NCBI GenBank assembly: GCA_012513725.1
Contig: JAAZBQ010000796.1
Location: 1 to 5,593, forward strand
Length of the DNA stretch: 5,593 bases
Direction of reading: 5' to 3'
Origin: Chloroflexota bacterium
Lineage (GTDB): Bacteria > Chloroflexota > Anaerolineae > UBA1429
The position numbers were made by a program, and so were the translations under genes. Each line of letters begins with the position of its first letter. The stretch's first letter is position 1. Positions 1-5,593 of the stretch are shown one piece after another. The notes beneath the pieces were generated by a model. That model was not told the origin of the DNA. It did no database searches and saw only the letters and a program-made list of their open reading frames with translations.

Positions 1-2412
1 CCGGACGAACTGGCGCGCGAGCACCTGGCCAACCTGCGTACCTCGGTGGCCGAGGCGGAGGCCCTGCGCCCGTCGCTCCAGAGCGTCCCCATCATATCGC
101 TGACCCTGCCCCAGGTGCTGGCCCTTCAGGCGCTGCCGCCCCTGGTCCAGGCGGTGCGTGCCTGGCGCGACGCCCGGGCGCTGTGGCGGCTGGTGGATCG
201 GGCCAGCGCCTCGCTGGAGGTCCTCGACGCCCAGGCCCAGATCGTCGACGGCATCCCGAGCCGCACCCGCGCCACGCTGAACGAGACGCGCGCCGAGGCG
301 ACCCGGCTCACCGCCGTGCTGGAGGCGGTCGAGGAGCAGGGCATGCAGGGGCTGGAGCGCACCTCCTGGCAACTGGCCGAGATCGGCATGAAGGCGGAGC
401 ACGCCCTGGACCGCCTCTCCGCCGCCACCGACGAGCCCCAGACGGTGTACGAGATCGACCGGGACCTCGGTGAGGCGAGCGCATACCTCCAGGAGATCGA
501 CCGGTTCCTCGGGGAGGCCTCCGAGGCGCGCCTCCGCGCCCAGAACCTTCTCACCCGGGTGTACAGCGCCCTGGGCCTCGTGGAGGAGCGCTGGCAGGGG
601 CTGCAGGCCCGCGGCGCTGCCGAGCCCGCGCTCGCTGCCGAGGTCGATGATCTCCGCGCCCGGGCCCAGCGGCTGCCCGACGTCGAGCGCGCCTCCGCCA
701 GCATGGACAACTACCAAAAGGTCACCCGGCAGGCGCTGGTGCTCGATACGGACATCCAGGCCGCCATGCAGCAGCTCGACCGCATCGACACCCTGATGCG
801 CGAGAGCAAGGACGCCCTCGGCGACGCACAGCAGAGCCTGGCCGACACGATGGCCATGTGCCAGGAGATGAGCGGAGAGGATCCCACCCTGCAGCCCGAT
901 CTCAGCCTGTCGCTGGTAGCGCGCGCCCACCAGCTTTGCGAGGAGTCCGAGGCCCATCGCGCCGAGGGCACCATGGAGGCCTATCAGGAGGCGATGGCCG
1001 CCGCCGACGAGGCGCTCGAGACGTTGACCCAGGCGCGACAGGGCCTGGCCGAGATGCCCGACGCCGTCAAGCGGGTGCAGCGTCTCCTGCGGGATGTGTC
1101 CACCGAGCAGCGCGGGGCGTGGCGCGGGCGCTTTCAGTCGATCTGCGAGGGGCTGCGGGCCTATCCCGTGCACTGGGACAGGACCCACGAGCGGGAGGCC
1201 GCCGCTGCCGAAGCCGCCCTGGCCGAAGCGGAGGCTGCCCTGGCCCAGGCGCCCGGGGACGTGCGCGAGGGCAGGCGCTATACCCAGACGGGGCTCCTGC
1301 AGTCCGTCGAATCGCTCACCGCCGCCCAGGAGCAGATGGAGCAGGCTCAGCGGAGCGTGGCGAACCTGGAGAACGAGCTGAAGCGCATCGAGGACGTGCA
1401 CCACGCGCTCGACGAGGAGATCCGCGAGATCAGCGAGCGCACCCTGCCGGCCCTCGTGGAACTGCGCGCCCAGATGCTGCCGGAACTCCAGCAGCGCCTG
1501 GATCGGCTGGTGGGCACCTTCTCCGACGAGAGCCGCCTGTATCTGGAGCCCACCCGGGTGGACTATGACGAGGCCACCGATCGCTGGTTGCCCTCCATCA
1601 AACGGCAGATCGATGAACTGGCCGGCGAGCACCGCAGCAGCGTGCGCCAGTACCACAAGATGCAGCGAGAGACCGTCCATCGGATCGATCGCCTGTGGGG
1701 CCGCCTCCAGCGGATGGACCCCTACCAGTTGCCCGCCCCCGAGGAGGATATCCAGGCGCTGGTCCGGGATCTGGACGGCTGGCGGGCGGCGGTCGAGTAC
1801 GAGGCGTCCAACCCGGCCTCGCTCCGGGACCTGATCGCCCGGGAGGGCAAGAACCTCGAGCGGCGCCTGCAGGCGGCCATCCAGCAGATCGAGGAGGACC
1901 GCAGTCGCCTGGTGGCGCTCTCCAAGGACTATCAGCGGATGGCCGCCACGAACGAACGGATCGACGCCCTGGTGCACCACGTGCGGACGGAGAGCCACTG
2001 GGCGCGGATCTCGTGGGGCACCGAGGAGGCCGAGGAGATCTGGCAGGCGGCCGTCGCCCTCGAGGAGGAGAGCGCCTCGGCGCGCACGCTGACCCAGGCG
2101 GTGGACCGGCTGCAGCGGGCGGTGAACGCCGCGCGCCGGGCCGAGGCCCTGTACCTAGGGACCGAGCGGCAGATCAGCAACGCCATCGGGCGCCTGGACT
2201 CGGACCTGCAGACCGTGGGCCGGCTGGTCGACCGCGCCCAGCGCCTCGAGGAGAGCCTGCGGCAGGACCAGCAGGAGGACGCCGCCCAAGAGGTCGCCGC
2301 GCTCCTCGCCGCCGCCGGCCGTGCCCTGGATTCCGCCAGCGAGGCGACCACGTTCGACGACGCCCTCCGCCACCTGCAGACGGCCCGCGCCAGCGTCGAG
2401 CGGGCGCTGTAA
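1..2412 (+). CDS. Very large helical/coiled-coil protein, 5' end outside window
   Basis: I do not recognise a named family. The frame is open to the left edge without a stop and the first codons already encode the same charged helical style, so the gene begins outside the window. A GTG at 46 is possible but has no convincing ribosome binding site. The 803 visible residues are almost wholly helical: rich in Ala, Glu, Leu, Arg and Gln, poor in Gly, with few Cys. Window residues 29-52 form a charge-free hydrophobic stretch (starting VPIISLTLPQVLALQALPPL) with several prolines, which could be a membrane or hinge segment. The rest resembles spectrin-like or EzrA-like helical bundles, with Ala/Glu-rich coiled coil near residues 399-418 and several degenerate copies of a two-helix unit. 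A structural, scaffold or division-associated role would fit such architecture, but this is inference. It ends at TAA and is followed by a GC-rich hairpin. Real gene: very likely; function unknown. Confidence 0.9.
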   Translation, partial: PDELAREHLANLRTSVAEAEALRPSLQSVPIISLTLPQVLALQALPPLVQAVRAWRDARALWRLVDRASASLEVLDAQAQIVDGIPSRTRATLNETRAEATRLTAVLEAVEEQGMQGLERTSWQLAEIGMKAEHALDRLSAATDEPQTVYEIDRDLGEASAYLQEIDRFLGEASEARLRAQNLLTRVYSALGLVEERWQGLQARGAAEPALAAEVDDLRARAQRLPDVERASASMDNYQKVTRQALVLDTDIQAAMQQLDRIDTLMRESKDALGDAQQSLADTMAMCQEMSGEDPTLQPDLSLSLVARAHQLCEESEAHRAEGTMEAYQEAMAAADEALETLTQARQGLAEMPDAVKRVQRLLRDVSTEQRGAWRGRFQSICEGLRAYPVHWDRTHEREAAAAEAALAEAEAALAQAPGDVREGRRYTQTGLLQSVESLTAAQEQMEQAQRSVANLENELKRIEDVHHALDEEIREISERTLPALVELRAQMLPELQQRLDRLVGTFSDESRLYLEPTRVDYDEATDRWLPSIKRQIDELAGEHRSSVRQYHKMQRETVHRIDRLWGRLQRMDPYQLPAPEEDIQALVRDLDGWRAAVEYEASNPASLRDLIAREGKNLERRLQAAIQQIEEDRSRLVALSKDYQRMAATNERIDALVHHVRTESHWARISWGTEEAEEIWQAAVALEEESASARTLTQAVDRLQRAVNAARRAEALYLGTERQISNAIGRLDSDLQTVGRLVDRAQRLEESLRQDQQEDAAQEVAALLAAAGRALDSASEATTFDDALRHLQTARASVERAL

Positions 2413-2475
2413 CCGGCGCAAGAACCTCTCGGCCCTGGCGCCGCCGGCCAGGGCCGCTCCGGGGCGTCGCGCCGG
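2413..2475 (+). terminator. Nested hairpins after the coiled-coil gene, probable terminator
   Basis: A perfect 10-bp inverted repeat (2430-2439 with 2447-2456, 7-base loop) starts 17 bases after the stop codon. It is enclosed by a 7-bp inverted repeat (2413-2419 with 2469-2475) that begins directly after the stop. No T-run follows, so this is not a textbook intrinsic terminator. Its place between two convergent genes supports a transcription-ending or mRNA-stabilising role. Confidence 0.5.
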
Positions 2476-2513
2476 CAAATTCGCATGCTGGCGAGAGCGC
2501 TCAGGTGGCCTCA

Positions 2514-2552
2514 CGCCCGGTTCGCCGGAGCGGTGGGGCCGAATACCGGGCG
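2514..2552 (-). terminator. Inverted repeat after the secreted-protein gene, possible terminator
   Basis: An 8-bp perfect inverted repeat (2514-2521 with 2545-2552, 23-base loop) begins 2 bases past the stop codon of the minus-strand gene. A smaller internal stem (CCGG, TTCG loop, CCGG at 2517-2528) competes with it. There is no U-tract on the minus strand after it. Placement right after the stop is the main support. Confidence 0.4.
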
Positions 2553-2554
2553 AC

Positions 2555-2944
2555 TCAGTGGATGTATCGGCCGAGACCCGGATGGTAAGGGGCCGCGTGT
2601 CCCTGCCTCTTGGTCACCCAGTGGATCGCGTAGCAGCCTGATGACGTGCAAAACTGGTAGACCGTGCCGTCTTTGGTGTGCGTGATCACCACTCCATCCT
2701 CATCGGTTCCGCCCCCCTGGCGGTCGATGATGTTCCACCATTTCATCACCACATGGTTGTTGATGTAGGGAAGTGGTTCGCCAAAGTACAGGCCATCCAG
2801 CACATGATCGATGCCGTCGTAGGTGCCGTTGTAGATTCTCGCGTTCCAGTTGTACCCTGTCTCGGAAAAGCCGTCTGCTGACACGGGTAGGCCGATCGCC
2901 AAGACCAGCCCCATGACGACGATGGCAGTCCAGCGTAACCTCAT
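2555..2944 (-). CDS. Small secreted protein of unknown function
   Basis: The ATG at 2944 is chosen because GGAGGA lies 3 bases before it on the minus strand. An upstream in-frame start at 2962 would add six residues and swallow that site. The 129-residue product opens with a typical signal peptide: basic MRLRW, a hydrophobic core over residues 6-19, and a VSA/DG cleavage site after residue 23. The mature part of about 106 residues is polar and aromatic (Tyr, Trp, Asn, Gly, His), with no further membrane span and exactly two cysteines, 99 and 104 (FCTSSGC), placed to form a small disulfide loop outside the cytoplasm. No catalytic motif or known domain is recognised. Composition differs from the neighbours: 32 of 60 bases are G/C at 2641-2700, and the codons AGG, AGA, TTA and CTA are used, which suggests later acquisition or relaxed codon selection. 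It is convergent with the coiled-coil gene and divergent from the GNAT gene. Real gene: likely; function unknown. Confidence 0.85.
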   Translation of the reverse strand: MRLRWTAIVVMGLVLAIGLPVSADGFSETGYNWNARIYNGTYDGIDHVLDGLYFGEPLPYINNHVVMKWWNIIDRQGGGTDEDGVVITHTKDGTVYQFCTSSGCYAIHWVTKRQGHAAPYHPGLGRYIH

Positions 2945-3123
2945 TGTTCCTCCGTACACCATCTGCCCGAGACGCCTTTCTTGCGGACCTGCCCACGGCC
3001 CCTGTGGACCCGCCTAGTAGCGAGAGGAAAGCAGAACAGCATGGCGCATGGGACGGGGCGCCGTCACGTGTTCGCTACACACGCTTTGTACGCACGCGCG
3101 CTCCCGATGGGCATCGTGCAGGT

Positions 3124-3175
3124 GGCGCTCTGCGCCGGCTCAGCCCGCCCGGCGGCGGCAGGTACAGCTAGCGCC
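3124..3175 (-). promoter_or_regulatory. Nested inverted repeats in the leader of the secreted-protein gene
   Basis: Two nested perfect 6-bp inverted repeats: outer 3124-3129 with 3170-3175, inner 3133-3138 with 3149-3154 (10-base loop). On the minus strand they would fold at the very 5' end of the transcript predicted from the -10 at 3195-3200. They match no riboswitch class I know. In such GC-rich DNA short stems arise by chance, so confidence is low. Confidence 0.25.
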
Positions 3176-3194
3176 CAAGCGTCACCCGCACCCC

Positions 3195-3202
3195 AGTATA
3201 GC
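3195..3202 (-). promoter_or_regulatory. Extended -10 element for the secreted-protein gene
   Basis: On the minus strand the sequence reads TGCTATACT, an extended -10 (TG, one base, then TATACT, five of six to consensus) occupying 3195-3203. No good -35 hexamer sits 16-18 bases upstream, as is common for extended -10 promoters. Transcription would start near 3188 and give a leader of roughly 245 bases before the ATG at 2944. The promoter call is inferred from sequence only. Confidence 0.4.
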
Positions 3203-3238
3203 ACTCTGATGCGCGCACGCAGCTATAAGTTCGGTTAA

Positions 3239-3246
3239 GCTACACT
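3239..3246 (+). promoter_or_regulatory. Possible -10 element for the GNAT/GyrI unit
   Basis: GCTACACT, with TACACT at 3241-3246 as the -10 hexamer (matches TAnnnT plus A at position 5 replaced by C). TATAAG at 3224-3229 is an alternative. Neither has a clear -35. A start near 3253 would leave a leader of about 36 bases before the GTG at 3289. Confidence 0.3.
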
Positions 3247-3288
3247 GGGCCGCCGCGACACGCCCCCTGGGGCTGCATCGCCGAGGCG

Positions 3289-3855
3289 GTGCGCCAGGCG
3301 CTGGCGGCGCCCGGCGAGGACTATGCCCTTTTCATTGCCCTGTCGCCCGCGTGGCGGGCGGCCCTCGATGCCGCGCTGGCCGGCTGCGGGCCGATGTGGG
3401 TGAGGCGGTTCGAGTTTGCGTTCGATGCGCCGGCCTTTGCCGCGCTCTCCGACGACGGGCAGGATCTCCCCGCCGGCTGTCGCCTCGTTCCTTACGACCG
3501 CGCGCTTGTGGAGACCGCCGGGAGCGTGCCGGAGTGCTGGGGCGGTGTCGATCGCTTTCTCGCCGAGGGGGTCGGCTATGTGCTCCTCTCCGGGGAGGAG
3601 CCCGTGAGCCGCTGCCACAGCGTGTTCGTCGGCGACGGCATTGCCGAGATCGGCGTCGAGACGGAGGAGGCCCACCACCGCAAGGGGTACGCCCTGCGCA
3701 CCTGCCGCGCGTACATCGTCGCCTGCCTGGCGCGGGGCCTGACGCCGGGGTGGTCGTGCTGGGATAACAACGCCCCCTCCGTCTCCCTGGCCCAACGGCT
3801 GGGTTTTCGCGGGCCGACCGAGGTGCCCGTGGCGATTCTCAAGCGACTGGCGTAG
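3289..3855 (+). CDS. GNAT acetyltransferase, ZmaR-like family, lacking the N-terminal lobe
   Basis: The 188-residue product matches the GNAT_acetyltran (PF12746, zwittermicin-resistance ZmaR-like) pattern, which moves acetyl groups from acetyl-CoA to small molecules in the cytoplasm. Visible marks are the PAWRAALDAALAG segment (20-32), FLAEGVGYVLL (90-100), the beta strand IAEIGVETEE (118-127), the acetyl-CoA loop HHRKGYA (129-135), then LTPGWSCWDNNAPSVSLAQR (151-170) and LGF (171-173). The first loop position is His where Arg or Gln is usual. Family members are commonly about 250-270 residues, and the N-terminal 70 or so are absent here in every frame. Family-like sequence (GCIAEAVRQALA) begins in frame upstream of the GTG at 3289, which has only a poorly spaced GAGG. 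The frame is closed by TAA at 3226. The gene is therefore either a shortened but expressed form or a decaying one. The catalytic domain looks intact. It lies 52 bases before the GyrI-like gene and is probably co-transcribed with it. Substrate unknown. Confidence 0.8.
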   Translation: MRQALAAPGEDYALFIALSPAWRAALDAALAGCGPMWVRRFEFAFDAPAFAALSDDGQDLPAGCRLVPYDRALVETAGSVPECWGGVDRFLAEGVGYVLLSGEEPVSRCHSVFVGDGIAEIGVETEEAHHRKGYALRTCRAYIVACLARGLTPGWSCWDNNAPSVSLAQRLGFRGPTEVPVAILKRLA

Positions 3856-3907
3856 GACGGACGGCGCCCTCCGGGACGCCCATCGACTCGATCCATGGAG
3901 GACCACG

Positions 3908-4405
3908 ATGACCCATGAACCGGCTACTGCGAGCGACAACGCCTTTGGTGAGGTCCGCGTGTTGACCTGGTCGCCCTGGCACTACTTGTGCGTTGGCGGC
4001 GAGGCGCTCCTCACAGAACTCGACCCGCTCCTGGACCGGGAGATCGCGGCGTTGGAGGCAGCGCGGGAGGCGTCCGGCGTGCGCCCCAGCGGGCCGATCG
4101 TGGTGCGCTACAGGCCCGCGCCGGAGAGCGGAAGCGACGTCTACTGGATGGGCACCGGCTTTCCCGTGGCCGAGGGCACCGTGGCGCCACCCGGCACCGA
4201 GGTGCAGGCTCTGCCGGCGTTTCGCTGCGCGACGCTGCTCTTCTCCGGGAGCCTGGCGGGCATTCAGGAGGCGTACGACCGGCTCTTTCGGGGCATGGAG
4301 GCGGCCGGCCTGGAGCGTACCGGCGAGGGCCGCGAGTGGCACCTCTACTTCGAGGGCGATACCTCGCCGAACAACGTCATCCTGCTCCAGCAGGGGGTTC
4401 GCTAG
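3908..4405 (+). CDS. GyrI-like small-molecule-binding domain protein
   Basis: The ATG at 3908 follows GGAGGA by 5 bases. The 165-residue soluble protein has the layout of the GyrI-like / AraC-effector-binding fold (two SHS2 repeats around a ligand cleft). An early half runs over residues 15-95 (strand EVRVLTW, a long helix at about 33-56, strand PIVVRYRP, strand YWMGTGFPV). The more telling second half is LPAFRCATLLFSGSLAGIQE (102-121), helix AYDRLFRGMEAAGLE (122-136), REWHLYFEGDTSP (142-154) and the closing strand NNVILLQQGV (155-164). Members bind cationic or amphipathic small molecules, as ligand sensors when fused to DNA-binding domains. Some stand-alone relatives sequester or hydrolyse toxic compounds. 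No helix-turn-helix is present, so this one is not itself a DNA-binding regulator. Its position after the GNAT gene suggests a shared small-molecule substrate (inference). Family call fairly firm, ligand unknown. Confidence 0.8.
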   Translation: MTHEPATASDNAFGEVRVLTWSPWHYLCVGGEALLTELDPLLDREIAALEAAREASGVRPSGPIVVRYRPAPESGSDVYWMGTGFPVAEGTVAPPGTEVQALPAFRCATLLFSGSLAGIQEAYDRLFRGMEAAGLERTGEGREWHLYFEGDTSPNNVILLQQGVR

Positions 4406-4407
4406 GG

Positions 4408-4431
4408 CGACCGGCGTGCCACGCCGGGTCG
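4408..4431 (+). terminator. Bulged GC hairpin after the GyrI-like gene
   Basis: Starting two bases past the stop codon, 4408-4417 pairs with 4421-4431 as a 10-bp stem with one bulged G at 4427 and a 3-base loop. No T-run follows. Position between this gene and the next promoter suggests it separates the two transcription units. Confidence 0.5.
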
Positions 4432-4463
4432 AGTACCCCGCGGCGTCGGGAGCCCCCGCCCAT

Positions 4464-4498
4464 TCATGACAATTCCTGACGAGAACCTGTGCTACAGT
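4464..4498 (+). promoter_or_regulatory. Promoter with extended -10 and a 10-base direct repeat
   Basis: TGCTACAGT at 4490-4498 is an extended -10 (TG, one base, TACAGT). Upstream, two abutting 10-base imperfect repeats (4464-4473 and 4474-4483, 7 of 10 identical, sharing the core TC-TGAC-A) occupy the place of the -35. ATGACA at 4466-4471 resembles a -35 but its 21-base spacing is too long. An activator bound to the direct repeat would explain the missing -35; this is inference. A start near 4505 leaves a leader of about 68 bases, with an inverted repeat at 4507-4512 and 4523-4528. Confidence 0.4.
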
Positions 4499-4572
4499 GG
4501 TGCATGCCGGGCCGGGTGCACCGCCCGGTCGCCAGGCGTTGCGAGTCCGCAGCACCCACAGGAGGGCGCGCC

Positions 4573-5571
4573 ATGACGACGGGTACCGTGGTTCTCGAGG
4601 GCGTCGATCGTTATGCGTTGTGGGACCCCATGTTCGAGGGGGCCCGGCTCGTGCTGAACTACCGCGGGGAGCGCCTCTCCCCGACCACCGTCCAGGGCCT
4701 CTCGGGCGGGGCGTTCCGCATCGGAGGGATCTGTCCTTGCGCGCCGACCGTCGCGCCGGCCATGGGGCCGCAGGACCTGGTCCGCCTCCTCGGCTACCGG
4801 GCCGTGTGGCTGTCGCCTTTGGAGGGCGCCGGGGCGGACGAGGTAACGGCGTGGCCCCAGATCCTAACGCGAATCAGGGCCGAGGTGGACGCCGGGCGGC
4901 CGGTGCTCCTCTGGCACGCCTTTACCATGCTGGAATGGGACGTCGTCGCCGGCTATGACGACGCCGCGGGCACCCTGCAGGGGCGGGGCGCCTACGAGGG
5001 TACGGATGGCTATGCCGAGGCGCCGCAGGATCGGGCCGGCGCCGGTGATCCGGCCCTGGGCGCCATCCTGATCGGGGAGCGGGTCGGGGAGCCCGACATC
5101 GCCGGGCTGGAGGTGGCCTCGCTCCAGGAGGCGGTCCGCCATGCGCGCTCCCAGGAGAACGCTCGATGCTGTCCGGGCGGTCCCTGGAGGATGCTCTTTG
5201 GCCTGGCCTGCTGGGATCGCTGGATTACGGGCTTCCGTCGGCCCGACTATGTGGCCTCAGACGGCGACCACTATTGCCTGGGCGTGTACCGCACCACCCA
5301 TGCGCGGGCGGCGCCCTATCTCCGGGAGGTGGCGGAACGTCGGCCGGCCGCGGCACCCGCGCTGATGGCGGCCGCCGAGCACTGGGCTGGTGAGGCCGAG
5401 GCCCTGAATGCCGCTGCGGATCTCTTCCCCGGCTGGATGCAGCCCCGGGAGCCCGATGCTGACCTGAACCGCCGCGTCGCCGAGCGCCTGCAGGCCGCCC
5501 GCGACGCCTATGCCCGGGGTGTTGATGAGATTGCGACGGCCCTCGGTCCGCTGGGGGCGCCCGCCGAGTAG
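4573..5571 (+). CDS. BtrH_N/C39-like papain-fold protein of unknown function
   Basis: The ATG at 4573 is preceded by AGGAGGG at 4560-4566. The frame stays open upstream to 4489, but that part overlaps the promoter. The 332-residue product is cytoplasmic by appearance (no signal peptide or membrane span). The N-terminal half has the layout of BtrH_N / C39-like papain-fold proteins: LSGGAFRIGGICPCAPTVAP (43-62) with Cys54 and Cys56, a GRPVLLWHAF strand (108-117) and EWDVVAGYDDAAGTLQGRGA (121-140). In C39-type enzymes a His opens the strand before GYDD. Here that stretch reads EWDVVAGYDD, and the nearest His is 115, so peptidase activity is doubtful. BtrH itself is an acyltransferase in butirosin synthesis, not a peptidase. 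A second region includes CCPGGPWRMLFGLACWDRWI (199-218) and GDHYCLGVYRTTHARAAPYL (231-250), and the C-terminal 80 residues are Ala-rich helices. It forms its own transcription unit after the GyrI-like gene. Fold assignment moderate, reaction and substrate unknown. Confidence 0.75.
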   Translation: MTTGTVVLEGVDRYALWDPMFEGARLVLNYRGERLSPTTVQGLSGGAFRIGGICPCAPTVAPAMGPQDLVRLLGYRAVWLSPLEGAGADEVTAWPQILTRIRAEVDAGRPVLLWHAFTMLEWDVVAGYDDAAGTLQGRGAYEGTDGYAEAPQDRAGAGDPALGAILIGERVGEPDIAGLEVASLQEAVRHARSQENARCCPGGPWRMLFGLACWDRWITGFRRPDYVASDGDHYCLGVYRTTHARAAPYLREVAERRPAAAPALMAAAEHWAGEAEALNAAADLFPGWMQPREPDADLNRRVAERLQAARDAYARGVDEIATALGPLGAPAE

Positions 5572-5593
5572 GGACGTCCTCTGGTAGCAGCAA

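Larger units (their letters stand above)
2945..3288. other. Gene-free divergent intergenic region
   Basis: No convincing gene lies in these 344 bases. Short open frames exist on both strands but lack family-like sequence and good ribosome sites. The right end (about 3190-3250) is locally AT-richer and carries promoter-like elements facing both ways. The left 250 bases would be the leader of the minus-strand secreted-protein gene and contain nested inverted repeats. None of the forward frames here encodes the N-terminal lobe missing from the GNAT protein downstream. Confidence 0.7.

Noticed and set aside
1695..2588. Long plus-strand frame overlapping the end of the coiled-coil gene
   Set aside because: Gly/Arg/Pro-rich out-of-frame translation with no family signal and no plausible start; shadow of the real gene.
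3064..3114. 16-codon open frame on the minus strand inside the leader of the secreted-protein gene (possible leader peptide)
   Set aside because: No ribosome binding site precedes its ATG and the peptide shows no regulatory codon run.
2981..3238. Forward open frame of 85 codons in the intergenic region, with an internal ATG at 3041 and a loosely placed AGAGGA
   Set aside because: Spacing from AGAGGA to the ATG is 12 bases, the product has no family-like sequence, and the frame overlaps the inferred divergent promoters. More likely chance in GC-rich DNA.
3235..4555. Long minus-strand open frames opposite the GNAT and GyrI-like genes
   Set aside because: Low-complexity Arg/Ala/Gly/Pro translations typical of antisense shadows in GC-rich DNA; the plus-strand frames match known families.
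4489..4572. Upstream in-frame extension of the BtrH-like gene (28 extra residues)
   Set aside because: It would overlap the extended -10 and lacks a ribosome site, while the ATG at 4573 has a strong AGGAGGG.
1..5593. Search for tRNA, rRNA, CRISPR repeats, insertion-sequence ends and transposase genes
   Set aside because: None was visible by eye on either strand. The lower-GC secreted gene has no flanking terminal repeats that I could see.

Overview
This is a GC-rich bacterial window (hand counts: 49 of 60 bases G/C at 1201-1260 and 46 of 60 at 4021-4080) with compact genes, good Shine-Dalgarno sequences and GC-rich hairpins without U-tracts after genes. The mix of a ZmaR-like GNAT acetyltransferase, a stand-alone GyrI-like protein, a BtrH_N/C39-like protein and a very long coiled-coil protein suggests Chloroflexota. 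That is a judgement from protein style only. No rRNA, tRNA, mobile-element gene or CRISPR array is visible, so nothing fixes the taxonomy.

Layout. Positions 1-2412 (+) hold the 3' part of a gene for a very large helical/coiled-coil protein whose start lies left of the window. It ends in a perfect 10-bp hairpin. Converging on it from the right is a small gene on the minus strand (2555-2944) for a secreted protein of 129 residues. This gene is clearly lower in GC than its neighbours and has its own hairpin just after its stop. From 2945 to 3288 there is a gene-free stretch that appears to carry divergent promoters: one leftward for the secreted protein, with a long and possibly structured leader, and one rightward.

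The rightward unit has a GNAT acetyltransferase of the ZmaR-like GNAT_acetyltran family (3289-3855), which lacks the family's usual N-terminal lobe. A GyrI-like small-molecule-binding protein follows 52 bases later (3908-4405), closed by a bulged hairpin. A separate unit follows with its own extended -10 promoter, a strong ribosome binding site and a 332-residue BtrH_N/C39-like papain-fold protein (4573-5571). The last 22 bases hold nothing recognisable.

How the genes may work together: the GNAT and GyrI-like genes look co-transcribed and could form a small-molecule modification/binding pair. The BtrH-like gene next door belongs to a fold that includes acyltransferases and peptidases. No shared pathway is proven. 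No obvious new multi-gene system is visible. The items most worth a second look are the truncated GNAT, the compositionally foreign secreted protein with its long leader, the BtrH_N-like protein with an altered catalytic region, and the repeat-like architecture of the coiled-coil protein.
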